A stretch of DNA of 64,000 nt from Brachyhypopomus gauderio (GCF_052324685.1 NC_135219.1:23871316-23935315), one strand, 5' to 3'; numbered from the stretch's first letter, positions 51,011 to 60,117 are shown. A program made the numbers and translations. The notes: generated by a model from the letters alone, not told the origin.

Positions 51011-52780
51011 TTTTGGTCGACCCATGATCATCAAACATCATCAAACCCATTTGGGACGGAGGTGTCACGAGTTCAAACTGACAAATTTCTTCATATCACA
51101 TCACACAACCAACCGGACTCTAATACCCAGAATCCCCCACTCTCCCCAGCCAGAAAAGCCATAATAAGATCATCATCACCGGATTATTGATTTCACCTGC
51201 ATGTCTGTTATTTAAGCCCATTTCCCTTTCTGTTTGTTGTGAAGTATTGCCTCATTATTATGTGTGCTTACCAAGCGTTTCCACAGCTACAGTTCTGGTT
51301 CCGACCTCTGCTTCAGTCCTGGTTTTTCGTCCCTAGCCTGCTCCCACGGATTTGGTTACCTGATTACACCTGCCATTTACTCCTGTCTGCTCCCAGAGTT
51401 CTCTGTCTTCAGCCCTCCTCTACATTTCTGTCTTCCGATTAAAGACCCTTTGCACGCGTCTCTCTGACTCTGTATCGTTACACTTCACATAAAGTCTTCA
51501 ATCTGTGCAACAGATTCCTGCATTAATCACCATAGTAACATTGCTGATATAAGTTCCCCCCACTGTTTGTAACCATTTATATACAAAACGCAAAACGTGA
51601 TGTTCACTCTATTTTCTTTGTTTGTAAATTCTCATAAATGTGACCCCTGTTGCAAAAACTACCTGATTCATACCATCATTCATATGTAAATACACAGGGT
51701 TGGATCAATTTTATTGGTATTTTGTGATATTTAGGACACCTATTACTGTGTTTTCGTTAACTAATTTGATTTCATGCAGGTTTATAGAAATAAAGAAATA
51801 TCGGATATGGATGCATTGTTCTTACTATCATAATAGTATAAAATAGTTGCATTATATTATACTATATTACATTATATTATAATACCCGTCTTTTCTTTTT
51901 CTTTCTCAGAGACGATATTGTTTAAGGATAAGTGAGAGGGATATATGTTTACCTTTGTCCAGTATTTGTGAACTGCCTTTCAGCTGTGTTATCTTTTAAA
52001 AGCCAATATACTGTTGTTGAAATTGAATACTCACTGGAGGAAGCACCTGTATTGTAGTCGACCCTTGGTGTGGAATACAGAACAAGTATATGAGAAGAGT
52101 CAGCTCTATGGGAAACAGTGTGTGGGAAACTTCCTATAGTCATTTCTTCACAAAAGAATGTAATTTACCTCCTTTAACGGCACTGAGTGTACGAACCAAG
52201 CTGGTGTTCCCGAGGATAATTTCAGAGATGACATCAACATGAGATGTTGTGAGGACAGTAACTGACAGTGTAGTTGGAGTATCAGGACGCACCACTCTGG
52301 AGACTGAGATCAGATAGGAAGGGCTCCCAGCAGAGCTTCGGAGGAGAATAAAGACAAGCAGTGAGATATGACAGGATAGCAAAAATAAAGTTCTCAAGTG
52401 TTCTATCAGTTCTAAAAGTGTTCTAACTGTTCTCAGGTGTTCTAACAGTTCTAAAGTGTTTTTGGACTTCTAAAGTGTTCTAACAGTTCTAAAGTGTTCT
52501 AACAGTTCTAAAAGTGTTCTAACAGTTCTCAAGTGTTCTAACAGTTATCAAGTGTTCTAACAGTTCTAAAGTGTTTTTAGAGTTCTAAAGTGACCAGGAC
52601 AGCTGGGTAAAGCTGATGGCAATAGACTCAGTTCAGAGTATAGTTTAAAATTAGTAAAATAATCAAACAAACATTCAGTTTACAAATTAGAATTATAATG
52701 TTTTGATACCTTGATGAATTTTGGGCTGCACAGAGAACTTCAAAAATTCCAGACACTACGATAATGTGAAGCCAATCCAT
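31404..52780 (-). CDS. cd109: CD109-like GPI-anchored thioester protein, 32 exons
   Basis: Alpha-2-macroglobulin family. Mammalian CD109 is a GPI-anchored cell-surface protein that binds TGF-beta and its receptors. Exons (high to low): 52710-52780, 52169-52335, 52035-52063, 50514-50744, 50249-50374, 49965-50004, 49778-49859, 49495-49588, 49251-49395, 48968-49077, 48407-48667, 47154-47249, 47011-47073, 46622-46798, 45569-45721, 44950-45043 (uncertain end), 44268-44367, 43659-43773, 43416-43529, 39706-39924, 39212-39353, 38245-38418, 37920-38001, 37469-37697, 36996-37167, 36319-36509, 34818-34970, 34666-34731, 33337-33470, 32294-32450, 31718-31820, 31404-31606. Phases agree throughout except the exon 16-17 junction. 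About 1430 residues; human has 1445. A signal peptide, macroglobulin domains, thioester, [22 protein letters not shown] and a hydrophobic C-terminus follow the CD109 order. CD109 is preferred over A2M because of the GPI-type end and the GDILGPS...[10 protein letters not shown] context. Confidence 0.93.
32772..33243. mobile_element. Internally deleted Tc1-like transposon in cd109 intron 29
   Basis: The element at 32774-33241 is flanked by TA on both sides, the Tc1/mariner target duplication. Its ends are inverted repeats: cactatattgccaaaagtat on the left against the reverse complement of the right end (cagtatgttgacaaaagtat). At 468 bp it is far shorter than a full Tc1-like element. A plus-strand frame retains the end of a transposase, with [18 protein letters not shown] (containing the third catalytic acidic residue) at about 32932-32985. 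The rest of the DDE domain is gone, so it is inactive. Confidence 0.9.
33652..34146. repeat. 21-bp minisatellite with hairpin units, cd109 intron 28
   Basis: About 23 copies of gggggtctcccgtagaccagc. Each unit carries an inverted repeat, GGTCT-cccgt-AGACC. The unit length is a multiple of 3 and stop-free on both strands, giving long repetitive frames that are not genes. The variants gggact and gcgagg mark sub-blocks. Confidence 0.96.
35436..35449 (+). promoter_or_regulatory. CTCF-like motif in cd109 intron 26
   Basis: Reads ccagcaggtggcgc on the plus strand, matching the vertebrate CTCF core. Prediction only. Confidence 0.4.
36000..36318. repeat. GT/GAGGGTGT array against the exon 26 donor
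   Basis: Complex (GT)n with GAGG and GTCT interruptions. On the minus strand it is a CA/CTCACAC array that starts at the splice junction of cd109 exon 26, where the donor reads CAG|GCACACAC. Confidence 0.93.
36515..36940. repeat. GGGTGAGA-type minisatellite against the exon 26 acceptor
   Basis: Imperfect units built from gggtgagagggggtgagat, with larger repeats (for example ttagggagggtgagaggg at about 36580, 36730 and 36868). On the minus strand it is a CCCTCTCACC array ending five bases from the exon 26 acceptor, so it forms that acceptor's pyrimidine tract. Confidence 0.93.
38245..38418 (-). CDS. cd109: cd109 exon 22: thioester motif
   Basis: Encodes [16 protein letters not shown], then [10 protein letters not shown]. 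The Cys-Gly-Glu-Gln core forms the internal thioester of the family. Given my exon set it lies at about residues 894-900 (human 918-924). All key residues are intact, so thioester chemistry is predicted. The acceptor lies just beyond a (TG)n tract on the minus strand and has a weak pyrimidine run, but phase and homology fix it at 38418. Confidence 0.93.
38430..38690. repeat. (CA)n and (CT)n microsatellites in cd109 intron 21
   Basis: (CA)n at about 38431-38457 lies 12 bases upstream (minus sense) of the thioester exon. A (CT)n tract at about 38611-38684 follows. Confidence 0.93.
39930..40295. repeat. GAGA/GATGGAGA array against cd109 exon 20
   Basis: (GA)n with periodic GATG insertions, for example gatggagagagaga units. 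On the minus strand it is (TC)n ending just before catccag, so it supplies the pyrimidine tract of the exon 20 acceptor at 39924. Confidence 0.95.
40950..43366. repeat. 2.4-kb CACT/CACG satellite in cd109 intron 19
   Basis: The array is built from cactcactcacg and cactctcactcactcacg modules. The rare marker cattctcactcact recurs at 41397, 41969 and 42523, and again near 42915 and 43115, and long blocks after the first three markers are almost the same, which points to a higher-order unit of about 555-570 bp. Frames of hundreds of codons (Ser-Leu-Thr-His) arise only from the stop-free repeat. The array ends about 50 bp from exon 19. Confidence 0.96.
43573..43694. repeat. cd109: 60-bp tandem duplication at the cd109 exon 18 donor
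   Basis: Two copies, 43573-43632 and 43635-43694, differ at one base (tatg/tacg). Each includes the last part of exon 18 coding sequence ([10 protein letters not shown]) and its gtaac donor. The copy at 43635-43694 is attached to the exon body. Using the downstream donor would add an in-frame stop, so the donor at 43658 must be used. Confidence 0.9.
43797..43860. repeat. (GT)n microsatellite in cd109 intron 17
   Basis: About 30 uninterrupted GT units lying about 25 bp upstream (minus sense) of the exon 18 acceptor. Confidence 0.97.
43990..44200. repeat. Imperfect minisatellite in cd109 intron 17
   Basis: Repeats of cacaggagaagatctcacc and cacaggaggaagtcatgcc with units of about 20-22 bp. 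Confidence 0.8.
44950..45043 (-). CDS. cd109: cd109 exon 16 with unclear 3' end
   Basis: The exon opens at a good acceptor and encodes [16 protein letters not shown] followed by a segment ending GFMVLE, which lines up with the CD109 region ending GLWVLT. To join exon 17 (44268-44367) in frame it must end one base into a codon. The only GT after GFM would truncate this stretch and be out of phase. A phase-compatible gtaggg lies earlier (after QYG) but removes the conserved segment. A GC at 44949 fits phase but is a poor donor. There may be an undetected exon, a sequence error or a non-standard splice. Confidence 0.55.
47655..48402. repeat. 31-bp minisatellite reaching the cd109 exon 11 donor
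   Basis: About 24 copies of a 31-bp unit containing cagtatggtagtggagtac and tcttcactgct. The last copy runs into gcttac, whose reverse complement is the GTAAGC donor of exon 11 (junction at 48407), so the array forms part of the 5' splice site. Confidence 0.95.
51063..51482 (+). mobile_element. Probable solo LTR in cd109 intron 3
   Basis: A 420-bp segment starting TGTCACGAG and ending GTTACA. Inside are a TATA-like tatttaag near 51208 and attaaa near 51439 followed by about 40 bases to the end, the layout of a fish Ty3/Gypsy-type LTR. No partner LTR lies nearby. The flanking 5-mers (ggagg and cttca) do not match, so the limits or the integrity are uncertain. It is antisense to cd109. Confidence 0.5.
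52395..52595. repeat. About 19-bp minisatellite in cd109 intron 1
   Basis: Repeats of agtgttctaacagttctaa with length variation. Confidence 0.88.
52710..52780 (-). CDS. cd109: cd109 exon 1: start codon and signal peptide
   Basis: The ATG at 52780 opens [20 protein letters not shown], a hydrophobic secretion signal with small residues (Cys-Ala-Ala) suited to cleavage. The exon ends in phase 2 at a gtatca donor. This start is chosen because it gives the signal peptide and joins exon 2 in frame. Confidence 0.85.
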
Positions 52781-53186
52781 TTGTGAGTCCTCAGTTCAGG
52801 TTAACTCTCTGTGGTTATAAAACCACTACAGGCAGTTTCTTTAAAAAAGGTTTTGTGCATTTGATCTCTTATAGCCCCACCTACAAAACCCCAAGAGGTA
52901 ATATCCACTGATCTGTCAAACATGAGGAAAGTTAAAGAGAAATACTAAAAATAACAAAAGAGACGGGAATAAAAATGAGCATCATTAATTCCCCCAGTTG
53001 CTATGTTTGTTTTCTACAGCTGATGATGTGTTATGGTAATAAACGTGTTTTACTGCGAGACACGTGACTGTGGCTGTACTGAGTTTGACCAGCAGGTGGC
53101 AGCACCGCCCGAACGGCCCGCGCTCCTGTGACGTAACGCAAGGTGAAAGGTCAAATCCCACTAAGGCGTTTGAGCGAGTCGACACG
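52781..53186. promoter_or_regulatory. Divergent promoter region of cd109 and naa20
   Basis: The cd109 ATG (52780, minus) and the naa20 ATG (53187, plus) are 406 bp apart and point away from each other. The interval includes a CRE-like TGACGTAA at 53129-53136, about 50 bp upstream of the naa20 ATG, within a local GC-rich stretch (53101-53145), and a CTCF-like ccagcaggtggcag at 53089-53102. No TATA box is obvious near naa20, which suits a housekeeping promoter. Confidence 0.6.
53089..53102 (+). promoter_or_regulatory. CTCF-like motif between cd109 and naa20
   Basis: Reads ccagcaggtggcag on the plus strand, matching the CTCF core in the same orientation as the site at 35436. Confidence 0.4.
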
Positions 53187-54566
53187 ATGACAACATTGCG
53201 CGGCTTTAATTGCGACGATCTGTTCAGATTTAATAACATGTGAGTATGACGTTACGTTAGCGTTGTGCATCATTACTGCCTCGCTACTCAAATGGACATC
53301 TGGACGTGTTATATGACTAAAGTGATCCGCAGTAGACGTGTTAGCTAGCAGACTAGCTAGCCCCGCCCACCAGTGCAGGTTAATATAAATGTGCATTAAT
53401 GTGATTTAACCTGGTCACGTATTTCTGTATTTCAGAAACCTGGACCCTCTCACAGAAACTGTATCCTTTAGTACAGACACCTCTCACCGTGGTGTAGTTT
53501 TTGCTTGTGTTTGCCTCTGTGTGTGTGTGTGTGTGTGTGTGAGTGTGTGTGTGAGTGTTTGCCTGTGTGTGAGTGTTTGCCTGTGTGTGTGTGTTTGCCT
53601 GTGTGTGTGTTTGCCTGTGTGTTTGCCTGTGTGTGTGTGTGCCTGTGTGTGTGTGTGTGCCTGTGTGTGTGTGTGTGTGTGTGCCTGTGTGTGTGTGTGT
53701 GCCTGTGTGTGTGTGTGTGCCTGTGTGTGTGTGTGTGTGTCCTTAACCTCCCTGTGCAGTACGGTATCCCCTTCTACCTGCAGTACCTCGCACACTGGCC
53801 TGAGTATTTCGTGGTGGCTGAAGCTCCTGGAGGGGAGCTGATGGGATACAGTGAGTCTCTCATTATCACTAGTCATTATCACTGCATGTTGAAGCCACAC
53901 GTTGGCCCGTAGCTCCCTCGCTGGAGCGGCTGTGATATGTTGGATCAGCCTGGTGTCGAGGTGGAGGTGTTGGGTGGAGAGAGCTCCGAGCATCCATGAT
54001 GAGGGTGGTGTTCAACTTTCCCTCGCAGTCATGGGGAAGGCGGAGGGTTCCGTCGCACGAGAGGAGTGGCACGGCCACGTCACGGCTCTGTCTGTGGCTC
54101 CTGACTTCAGACGGCTGGGTCTGGCCGCCAAGCTGATGGAGATGCTGGAGGAGATCTCAGAAAGGTAGACCCTCGGTGTCCCAGTGCCACCATGCACATC
54201 TACGACACGCAGCTAACCGAGTGATGGTTCTCGCCTCTAGGAAAGGAGGATTCTTCGTTGATCTCTTCGTTCGGGTCTCCAACCAAGTTGCTGTGAACAT
54301 GTATAAGCAGCTGGGCTACAGCGTCTACAGAACCGTCATAGAATATTATTCTGCAAGCAATGGAGAACCAGATGAAGATGCCTATGGTATTATTAGTAGT
54401 AGTATAAATGCCACCAAATAACCTTGAACAATTTTCATATTGTAATCCATTAACGTGAACTTTGTAAAATGTGTTTGCAGATATGAGGAAGGCATTGTCC
54501 AGAGACACGGAGAAGAAGTCCATAATTCCTCTGCCTCACCCCGTCAGGCCCGAGGACATAGAATAA
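53187..54566 (+). CDS. naa20: N-alpha-acetyltransferase 20, NatB catalytic subunit
   Basis: Catalyses acetyl-CoA-dependent N-terminal acetylation of proteins starting Met-Asp, Met-Glu, Met-Asn or Met-Gln, with NAA25 as auxiliary subunit, at the ribosome. Exons: 53187-53239, 53436-53460, 53760-53850, 54029-54164, 54241-54386, 54481-54566. All phases join, giving 178 residues, the same as human NAA20. The protein starts MTTLRGFNCDDLFRFNN and ends HPVRPEDIE. The GNAT acetyl-CoA loop RRLGLA is at residues 84-89 after HVTALSVAPDF, and the conserved NMYKQLGYSVYRTVIEYYS segment follows. Intron 2 is U12 type. It diverges from cd109 and converges on crnkl1. Confidence 0.98.
53461..53759 (+). other. 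naa20: naa20 intron 2: U12-type GT-AG intron filled with microsatellite
   Basis: The donor GTATCCTTTA (53461-53470) matches the U12 5' splice site. TCCTTAAC at 53740-53747 matches the U12 branch site; its last A (53746) is 13 nt from the final intron base. Nearly everything between (about 53515-53739) is (GT)n with gcct and gagt interruptions. Exon junctions give the conserved LTETYGIPFYLQY sequence. Confidence 0.9.
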
Positions 54567-54757
54567 CACTTGAGTGGCTCTCTGACTATCTGTACCCCAT
54601 ATTGGGAAGAATACTCTACTGGCTCAATCATGTTCTACAAGAAGCTCAACATTTCTCACAACTGTCAGAGGGTCACTGATGTATAAACCTTATTTAAGAT
54701 GTGCTTGCTGTGTTCTGTCCTTAAGTGTGTAACTGTCAAACATTTTAATTTGGACTT

Positions 54758-54763
54758 ATTAAA
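54758..54763 (+). promoter_or_regulatory. naa20: Candidate poly(A) signal of naa20
   Basis: ATTAAA about 190 nt after the stop codon, with GT/T-rich sequence downstream. Confidence 0.5.
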
Positions 54764-54922
54764 GACTTATAAAGTTAATTTCACTGGGTTCATTTTTTTT
54801 CAAACCACTGAATATAATCCAACATTCATTCAATTCAAAGAGCAGTATGAAATCCATAAAGAAAGTTTATTTTATTATAAAATGACAAACATCATGGAAA
54901 AGTAAAGGCTCAATGAGTCCCA

Positions 54923-54928
54923 TTTATT
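54923..54928 (-). promoter_or_regulatory. crnkl1: Poly(A) signal of crnkl1
   Basis: AATAAA on the minus strand only about 25 nt past the crnkl1 stop, implying a very short 3' UTR and about 150 bp or less between the convergent naa20 and crnkl1 transcripts. Confidence 0.6.
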
Positions 54929-54952
54929 CAGATTTAAAAACAAACATCCGCT

Positions 54953-55412
54953 TCAGTCTCTCTCAGCAGCCTCCTTCTCCGTGACCTCCGACCCCTCACC
55001 CTCTGCTTTGCCTGAGGTTTCTTTGACCTCTGACTCAGTGACCTCTGCTTTGCCCTCGTCCTCCGTCTCCTTGTCTTCCGTGTTGCGGGAGGCCCCGCCC
55101 TGCTCGCTGTCACTCTCACTCTCACTGCTGTCACTACTGGTGCTACTGATGCTGTCATCACGGTCGTCATATCCGCCCTCCTTAGGCTCCTCCCTTTCAT
55201 CCTCTTGTCCGTCTGCAGGGTGGGCGGGGCCAGACCCATCACCTCCCTCTTCCTCATCCTCATCCTGCTGCTGCTGTTTCTTCCACATCTTGGCCATGGC
55301 CAGCAGTTTGAGGTTGGGCTGATTGGCTGCGTCCTCTGGGAAGATGTAATCGTAATACTCCTCCCATCCTGCGTCCGACTGAAACGGCAAAAACCACCAC
55401 CGTAAAGCACTG

Positions 55413-55452
<40 letters not shown>

Positions 55453-58400
55453 CTCCCACTCACCCCATCCTCCGCCGTCAGCTTCCTCCTCTTCTTCACC
55501 TTCTCTGGCAGGAGCTTCCTCACCCGGTCCTTGTTGGTGAAGGTGCCAAACTCCTGTTCGAAGTCCCTCCAGGACTCCAGCAGCATGAGGCGCTCCTCCT
55601 TCTCCTGACAGTTGCGCAGGCTCCTGTTGGCCTCCTCGTACACCTGCCTGCACCGCTGCACACGCTCCTCCCCGTCCACGGACAGCTCAAACTGCCCGTA
55701 GCTAATCCAGACCTGCGCACAGCCGTGGGGAATCGGAACGGGACCACCGTGTGAAGGGGAGGACGGGAACGATCCCGAGATCTGGGCACTTTACGGAATG
55801 AAGAACCGGATCTCTTTTGCTATGGCGATGAAGTTGAACCCATCGTTCTCACCAGCTTGCTGACCAATGTTTGGTTTATATACATAAACCTTTTAAACGT
55901 TTTTAAGTATCTACTGATGAAAGACAAAGGCCTGACCTTAACATGCTGCGTGCGCTGTAAAAGCCTCTTGTAAAGCTCTCGTGTGTTTTCGTATTCCTCC
56001 TGCTCTATTTCAAAGTCGATGTACGACTTCCACAGCACCTGGGGGGGATCACAAAGCGGTTGGTTAGAAATGTCAGCGGGCCACACCTCTTCACGCCACA
56101 GTTATCGCTGTCTTAAGATTTAAGTTGCCATTTTTGCCAATCAGAATTAGTCCTCCACGTTTACCAGTCTGTGCACAAAAACTAAACTTTGAAAGGCAAA
56201 ATTTCTAATTATAAAAAAGGTGCACACGATATGTTTCATATAAATGGCAAAACGTCATGTTTTTGTCATTTTTAAAAGCGTTTCTTGAAAACGGTAGTTA
56301 CCGGGCCAGCTAACCTAGTAAATAACCTCCCAGGAGCCTGCAGTGTGAACCTCTCCCGTCCCGACGGACCAAGTGTGATGGCCTGGTCACACTCTGGCTA
56401 AGCTCCAAGTGTACTTTTACGTAAACATTCATCTTCACTAGCACTACGGCCCTACTGATATGGACACAGGATTGTGGGAACTTGTTCATAGCTTCTCTGT
56501 CGCTTGCTAATGATTCAAGAAGACACCCCAAAATCACTTCAAAAAAGGAACTTCTGGTTCGTTTGGGTTCAGGCGTGGCGGCTCACCTCGGGCATGTCGA
56601 GGCGAGGCTGTCCGATGGCCAGCTCGAATATGGCTCGCGCCCGCTCCGTGTCTCCCAGGATGGTCTCCAGCTCGGCGAACTTGATCCAGGTGGTGCAGTT
56701 CTCCGGGCTGAACTCCAAGTATTTCTCGTACAGTTTCCTGCAGCGGTCAAACTCCCTCAGCTGCAGCTCCAGCTCTATGTAGCCCTTAAACAGCTTGTTC
56801 TTCGGACATTTGCCTATGGCCGTGCCCTGGTGGACCCGTGGACAAGGCGTGAGACGAGGGTAGTGGTTAGTGTTCATTTCTCAAATTATATAAACCATTA
56901 AACCAATCAACCACTACACATTAGCTCGATTTAGCATTTAGCATTTTAATTGACCATAGAGACTGAAGGAGAAAGAACAAACATACGTTAGATATTTAGC
57001 GCAGGAATATTCGTTTATACAGCAAACCTAAGAGCCGGAGCTTACCAGGGCCCGTCTGGCATTGGGCAAGTTCTTCTGGCGGATTTCAAACTGACCGTAG
57101 AGCAACCAGATTTTAGCGAAGGTGAACTGTAGAGGGGAGGACAAACAAGGAGATGCTGAAACCTCATTTCATTGCTGTGTTATTTCCTCACTGATGAGTC
57201 CATGCAACACCCTATACACCCTGAACAACGAGGTCCGATACCACCAGTACCTTCTTATGAGGGATGAGCTCCAGACACGCCTGGTACACCTGCCTGGTTC
57301 TCTCTGGGTCCTGCCGTGGAGACAAACAGGAGTGGTCAGACCCGGTGCTGGTCAGGCCCGGTGGGTGCGGGTGGAGGATCAGAACCTCACCTTGACCTCC
57401 AGCTCCTCGTACAGGGCGTAGTTGATCCACAGGTAGACGTAGCGTCTCCAGTGCCTCTTCTCCTGGATGGGTGGGACGTTGGAGATGGCCCGTTCGTAGA
57501 CCTCTCGCACCGTGTCTGGGTCGGCGTCGCTCTCCACCAGGCGCAGGTAGTCGAACCAGGCGTCGTAGTTGTGTGGGTTCGCCTAGAGGGACACACGGGT
57601 AACGCCGGCTGAAACTACACAGCACTATAGAATCTCTACACGTGAGCTCCGGGGACAGACCCCTCTACATAAGGCCACTTACTTTGTTGGTCCAGAGTTG
57701 GTGTAGTAAACCAGTAGTAGTAGTGTATAATAAAAGTATGTATTTGTACACATTTGTACATATCTACAGACACAAGCATTTAAATTTGTTTAACCAAAAT
57801 CAGTTCTGTGAATACCTGCCATGATGGCACTCACGTTTTTATTGGTATGCATATTCCATGCAATAAACATGTTATACATGCAATACTCACATGAAGCTAA
57901 TGAACTTTAAGACTGTGATTTAAAATTATTCAACCATTTAATTATATACTAATTCTTAACTAATTTATTAATGCTGAGAAATGTGCGTGATTTCAGTTCA
58001 TCTAAACGTTATATCAGTTTTGTTGTAACCATCATGTTTTACCTTGACCTCCTCCTCATACTGGAATCTCCTTTTGCTCACGATCACGTCCTCTATTCCT
58101 CTTCTGTCTCCAAACTTCTTCTCAAACACAGTGTAGTTCTTGAAAAGCTCCTGGGCCTGCTGTTTGGGGATTCTGTCCAGGGCATACTTGTAGATGACGC
58201 GGACACGCTCAAACTGGGGGAACAAACACACACAAGTGTTTAACGTCTGGAAATGGCTGCGGCAGAGAGGGGGTTGGACTGGCTTTACAAAGGTCCATTA
58301 CCTCTTTCTGCTTCTCCTCGAACCTGGCGAAGGCCACAAAAAGGTTCTCGTTGATGTGCTCCTCGCCGAAGAACTCCACAGCCCTCTCAAACACCTTCCT

Positions 58401-60117
58401 GGCATGGGCGATGTAGCCATGCTTATCTTCGAAGCGTGCATATTTGATCCAGTTCTTCACTTCAGGGTGAACGATCACAAGTGCGGTGGTGTTAAGGATA
58501 TACCGACAATACAGCCACAAGAACACAAGAACTAGCCACAAGGTTCCCCATTACACATAAAAGCAAGCTGCTCCAATAAGGTGAAGCCCTAACCCGCGGT
58601 GTAAGGATATATCGCTCATAGATGGTGCGCGCCTTGTCCACTTCCTTGTAGCGCAGCTCGAAGTTGATGTAGGAGTGCCAGGCCTGTTCCTCTGGCTCCC
58701 ACTCCATCCAGCGTTCAAACACCAGTCTGCAGCCAGCGACGTTGCCCAACATCTCCTCCATGTAGCTGTACTTGTACCTGCGAACATGACCACGCCACAT
58801 ATCGCTCCACACAGCTGAGGAGAGTAGACCTGCAAGTATTTCATCCTGTTTTTCTGCTTTGTCAGTCCAGTTAGTTTGACATTAAAAATCCCTTCATGAA
58901 TGGGTCGCCGGACGAGTTACCAGAACTGGTTGACGCGGGGCAGGATGGTAATGGCCCGGTCCCAGATGTTGCGGGCATGATTGACCTGTCTGCTCTTCAT
59001 CTCCATCTCTGCGTATTTCAGCCATAGGGTGACGTTCCGGTGGTCCACGTCCAGCGCGCGTTCGTAGATGGAGCGGGCTCTTTAAATTAAAAAGACGCAA
59101 ACGGAAGAGTTCATATTGCTTTTTCAGAATTAAAACATTTGGCTCAGAATCAGAATGAAGATTCATAACGTACCTCTGTATTTCTTTCAAACTCTCTTCC
59201 CATTGTGCGTACTTAATCCAGTTGCTTATGACGGTTCTGTTCTTTCTAATATTATCTTCAAATCCCTTTTAAGTAGATTAGGGACATGGACACCAACATG
59301 TCAGGTAAAAGCTAAAACAAGCTGTTAAAAAGTTATTTTGTCCCACCAAAACCCCAAGATGTATGATCTGACCTTGCGCTTCCGTAACTTGTAGTCATTC
59401 AGCTCTTCTTCATCTGTGATCTTCTGCTTGGGCGGCGGAGGTAGAAGTTCTAACTCTCGCTCCTTCGCTTCTCTCAGCAGCTGCTCAGCAGTAATCTGGA
59501 CCTCAGCCGGGGCTTTGTTCTTCACCTGGAGGACACAGCATCAGCATCAGCCATCAGCTGGAGATTCAGGTCCTTCCATACACAATGATGCAGTGGTTGA
59601 TAAAACACTTAGTTATGTAAGTAAGCAGCTATAAACCTTCATAAGATAAACCTTCATAAGATAAACCTTCATAATAAACTTTAGAAGGTTCCTCTCCACA
59701 GCTGCCTCCTCAAATCAAAGAACCTGCTACCCACACACACACCCAGCTACCTACACACACACCCAGCTACCTACACACACACCCAGCTACCTACACACAC
59801 ACCCAGCTACCTACACACACACCCAGCTACCTACACACACACCCTGCTAGCTACACACACACCCAGCTACCTACACACACCCAGCTACCTACACACACCC
59901 AGCTACCTACACACACCCTGCTAGCTACACACACCCTGCTACTTACACACACACCCTGTTACACACACACCCTGTTACACACACACCCCCTGTTAGCATT
60001 AGCTACCTGCTAGCATTAGCATTAGCTACCTGCCATGCACCAGGTCAACAAATGACACCACTATCTTACCTTCGCCACTTTCGGTATTCGCTGTTTCCCT
60101 GCAGTAGTGGACGCCAT
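54953..60117 (-). CDS. crnkl1: Crooked neck-like 1 pre-mRNA splicing factor
   Basis: Orthologue of Drosophila crooked neck and yeast Clf1/Syf3, a scaffold of the Prp19 (NineTeen) complex in the spliceosome. Exons (high to low): 60070-60117, 59373-59525, 59174-59265, 58921-59079, 58611-58777, 58302-58480, 58043-58213, 57391-57582, 57251-57310, 57046-57126, 56587-56826, 55937-56038, 55464-55712, 54953-55378. All phases join, giving 772 residues. It begins [16 protein letters not shown], the short-isoform start. An array of HAT (half-a-TPR) repeats follows, with [38 protein letters not shown] and [13 protein letters not shown] at repeat positions. The last exon encodes the conserved [37 protein letters not shown], then a tail of about 100 residues rich in Glu, Asp and Ser, longer than in human. 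Intron 5 is AT-AC. Confidence 0.98.
55414..55451. repeat. (GT)n microsatellite in crnkl1 intron 13
   Basis: About 18 GT units ending 12 bp from the exon 13 donor. Confidence 0.95.
58481..58610 (-). other. crnkl1: crnkl1 intron 5: U12-type AT-AC intron
   Basis: On the minus strand the intron begins ATATCCTTAC (58610 downward) and ends in AC (58482-58481). TCCTTAAC at 58498-58491 is a consensus U12 branch site whose last A is 11 nt from the intron end. Splicing here yields [14 protein letters not shown], as the conserved protein requires. A GT-AG model fails: the nearby GT (gttagg) and the lack of a fitting AG would give a wrong peptide. Confidence 0.95.
59720..59995. repeat. 18-bp minisatellite in crnkl1 intron 1
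   Basis: Repeats of acacacacccagctacct, passing at the right into shorter acacaccctgttac units and then ctgctagcattagct motifs. Confidence 0.92.

Noticed and set aside
58551..58620. GT donor (gttagg) for crnkl1 exon 5
   Set aside because: It would give YILTPR and has no matching AG acceptor; the AT-AC splice restores the conserved sequence.
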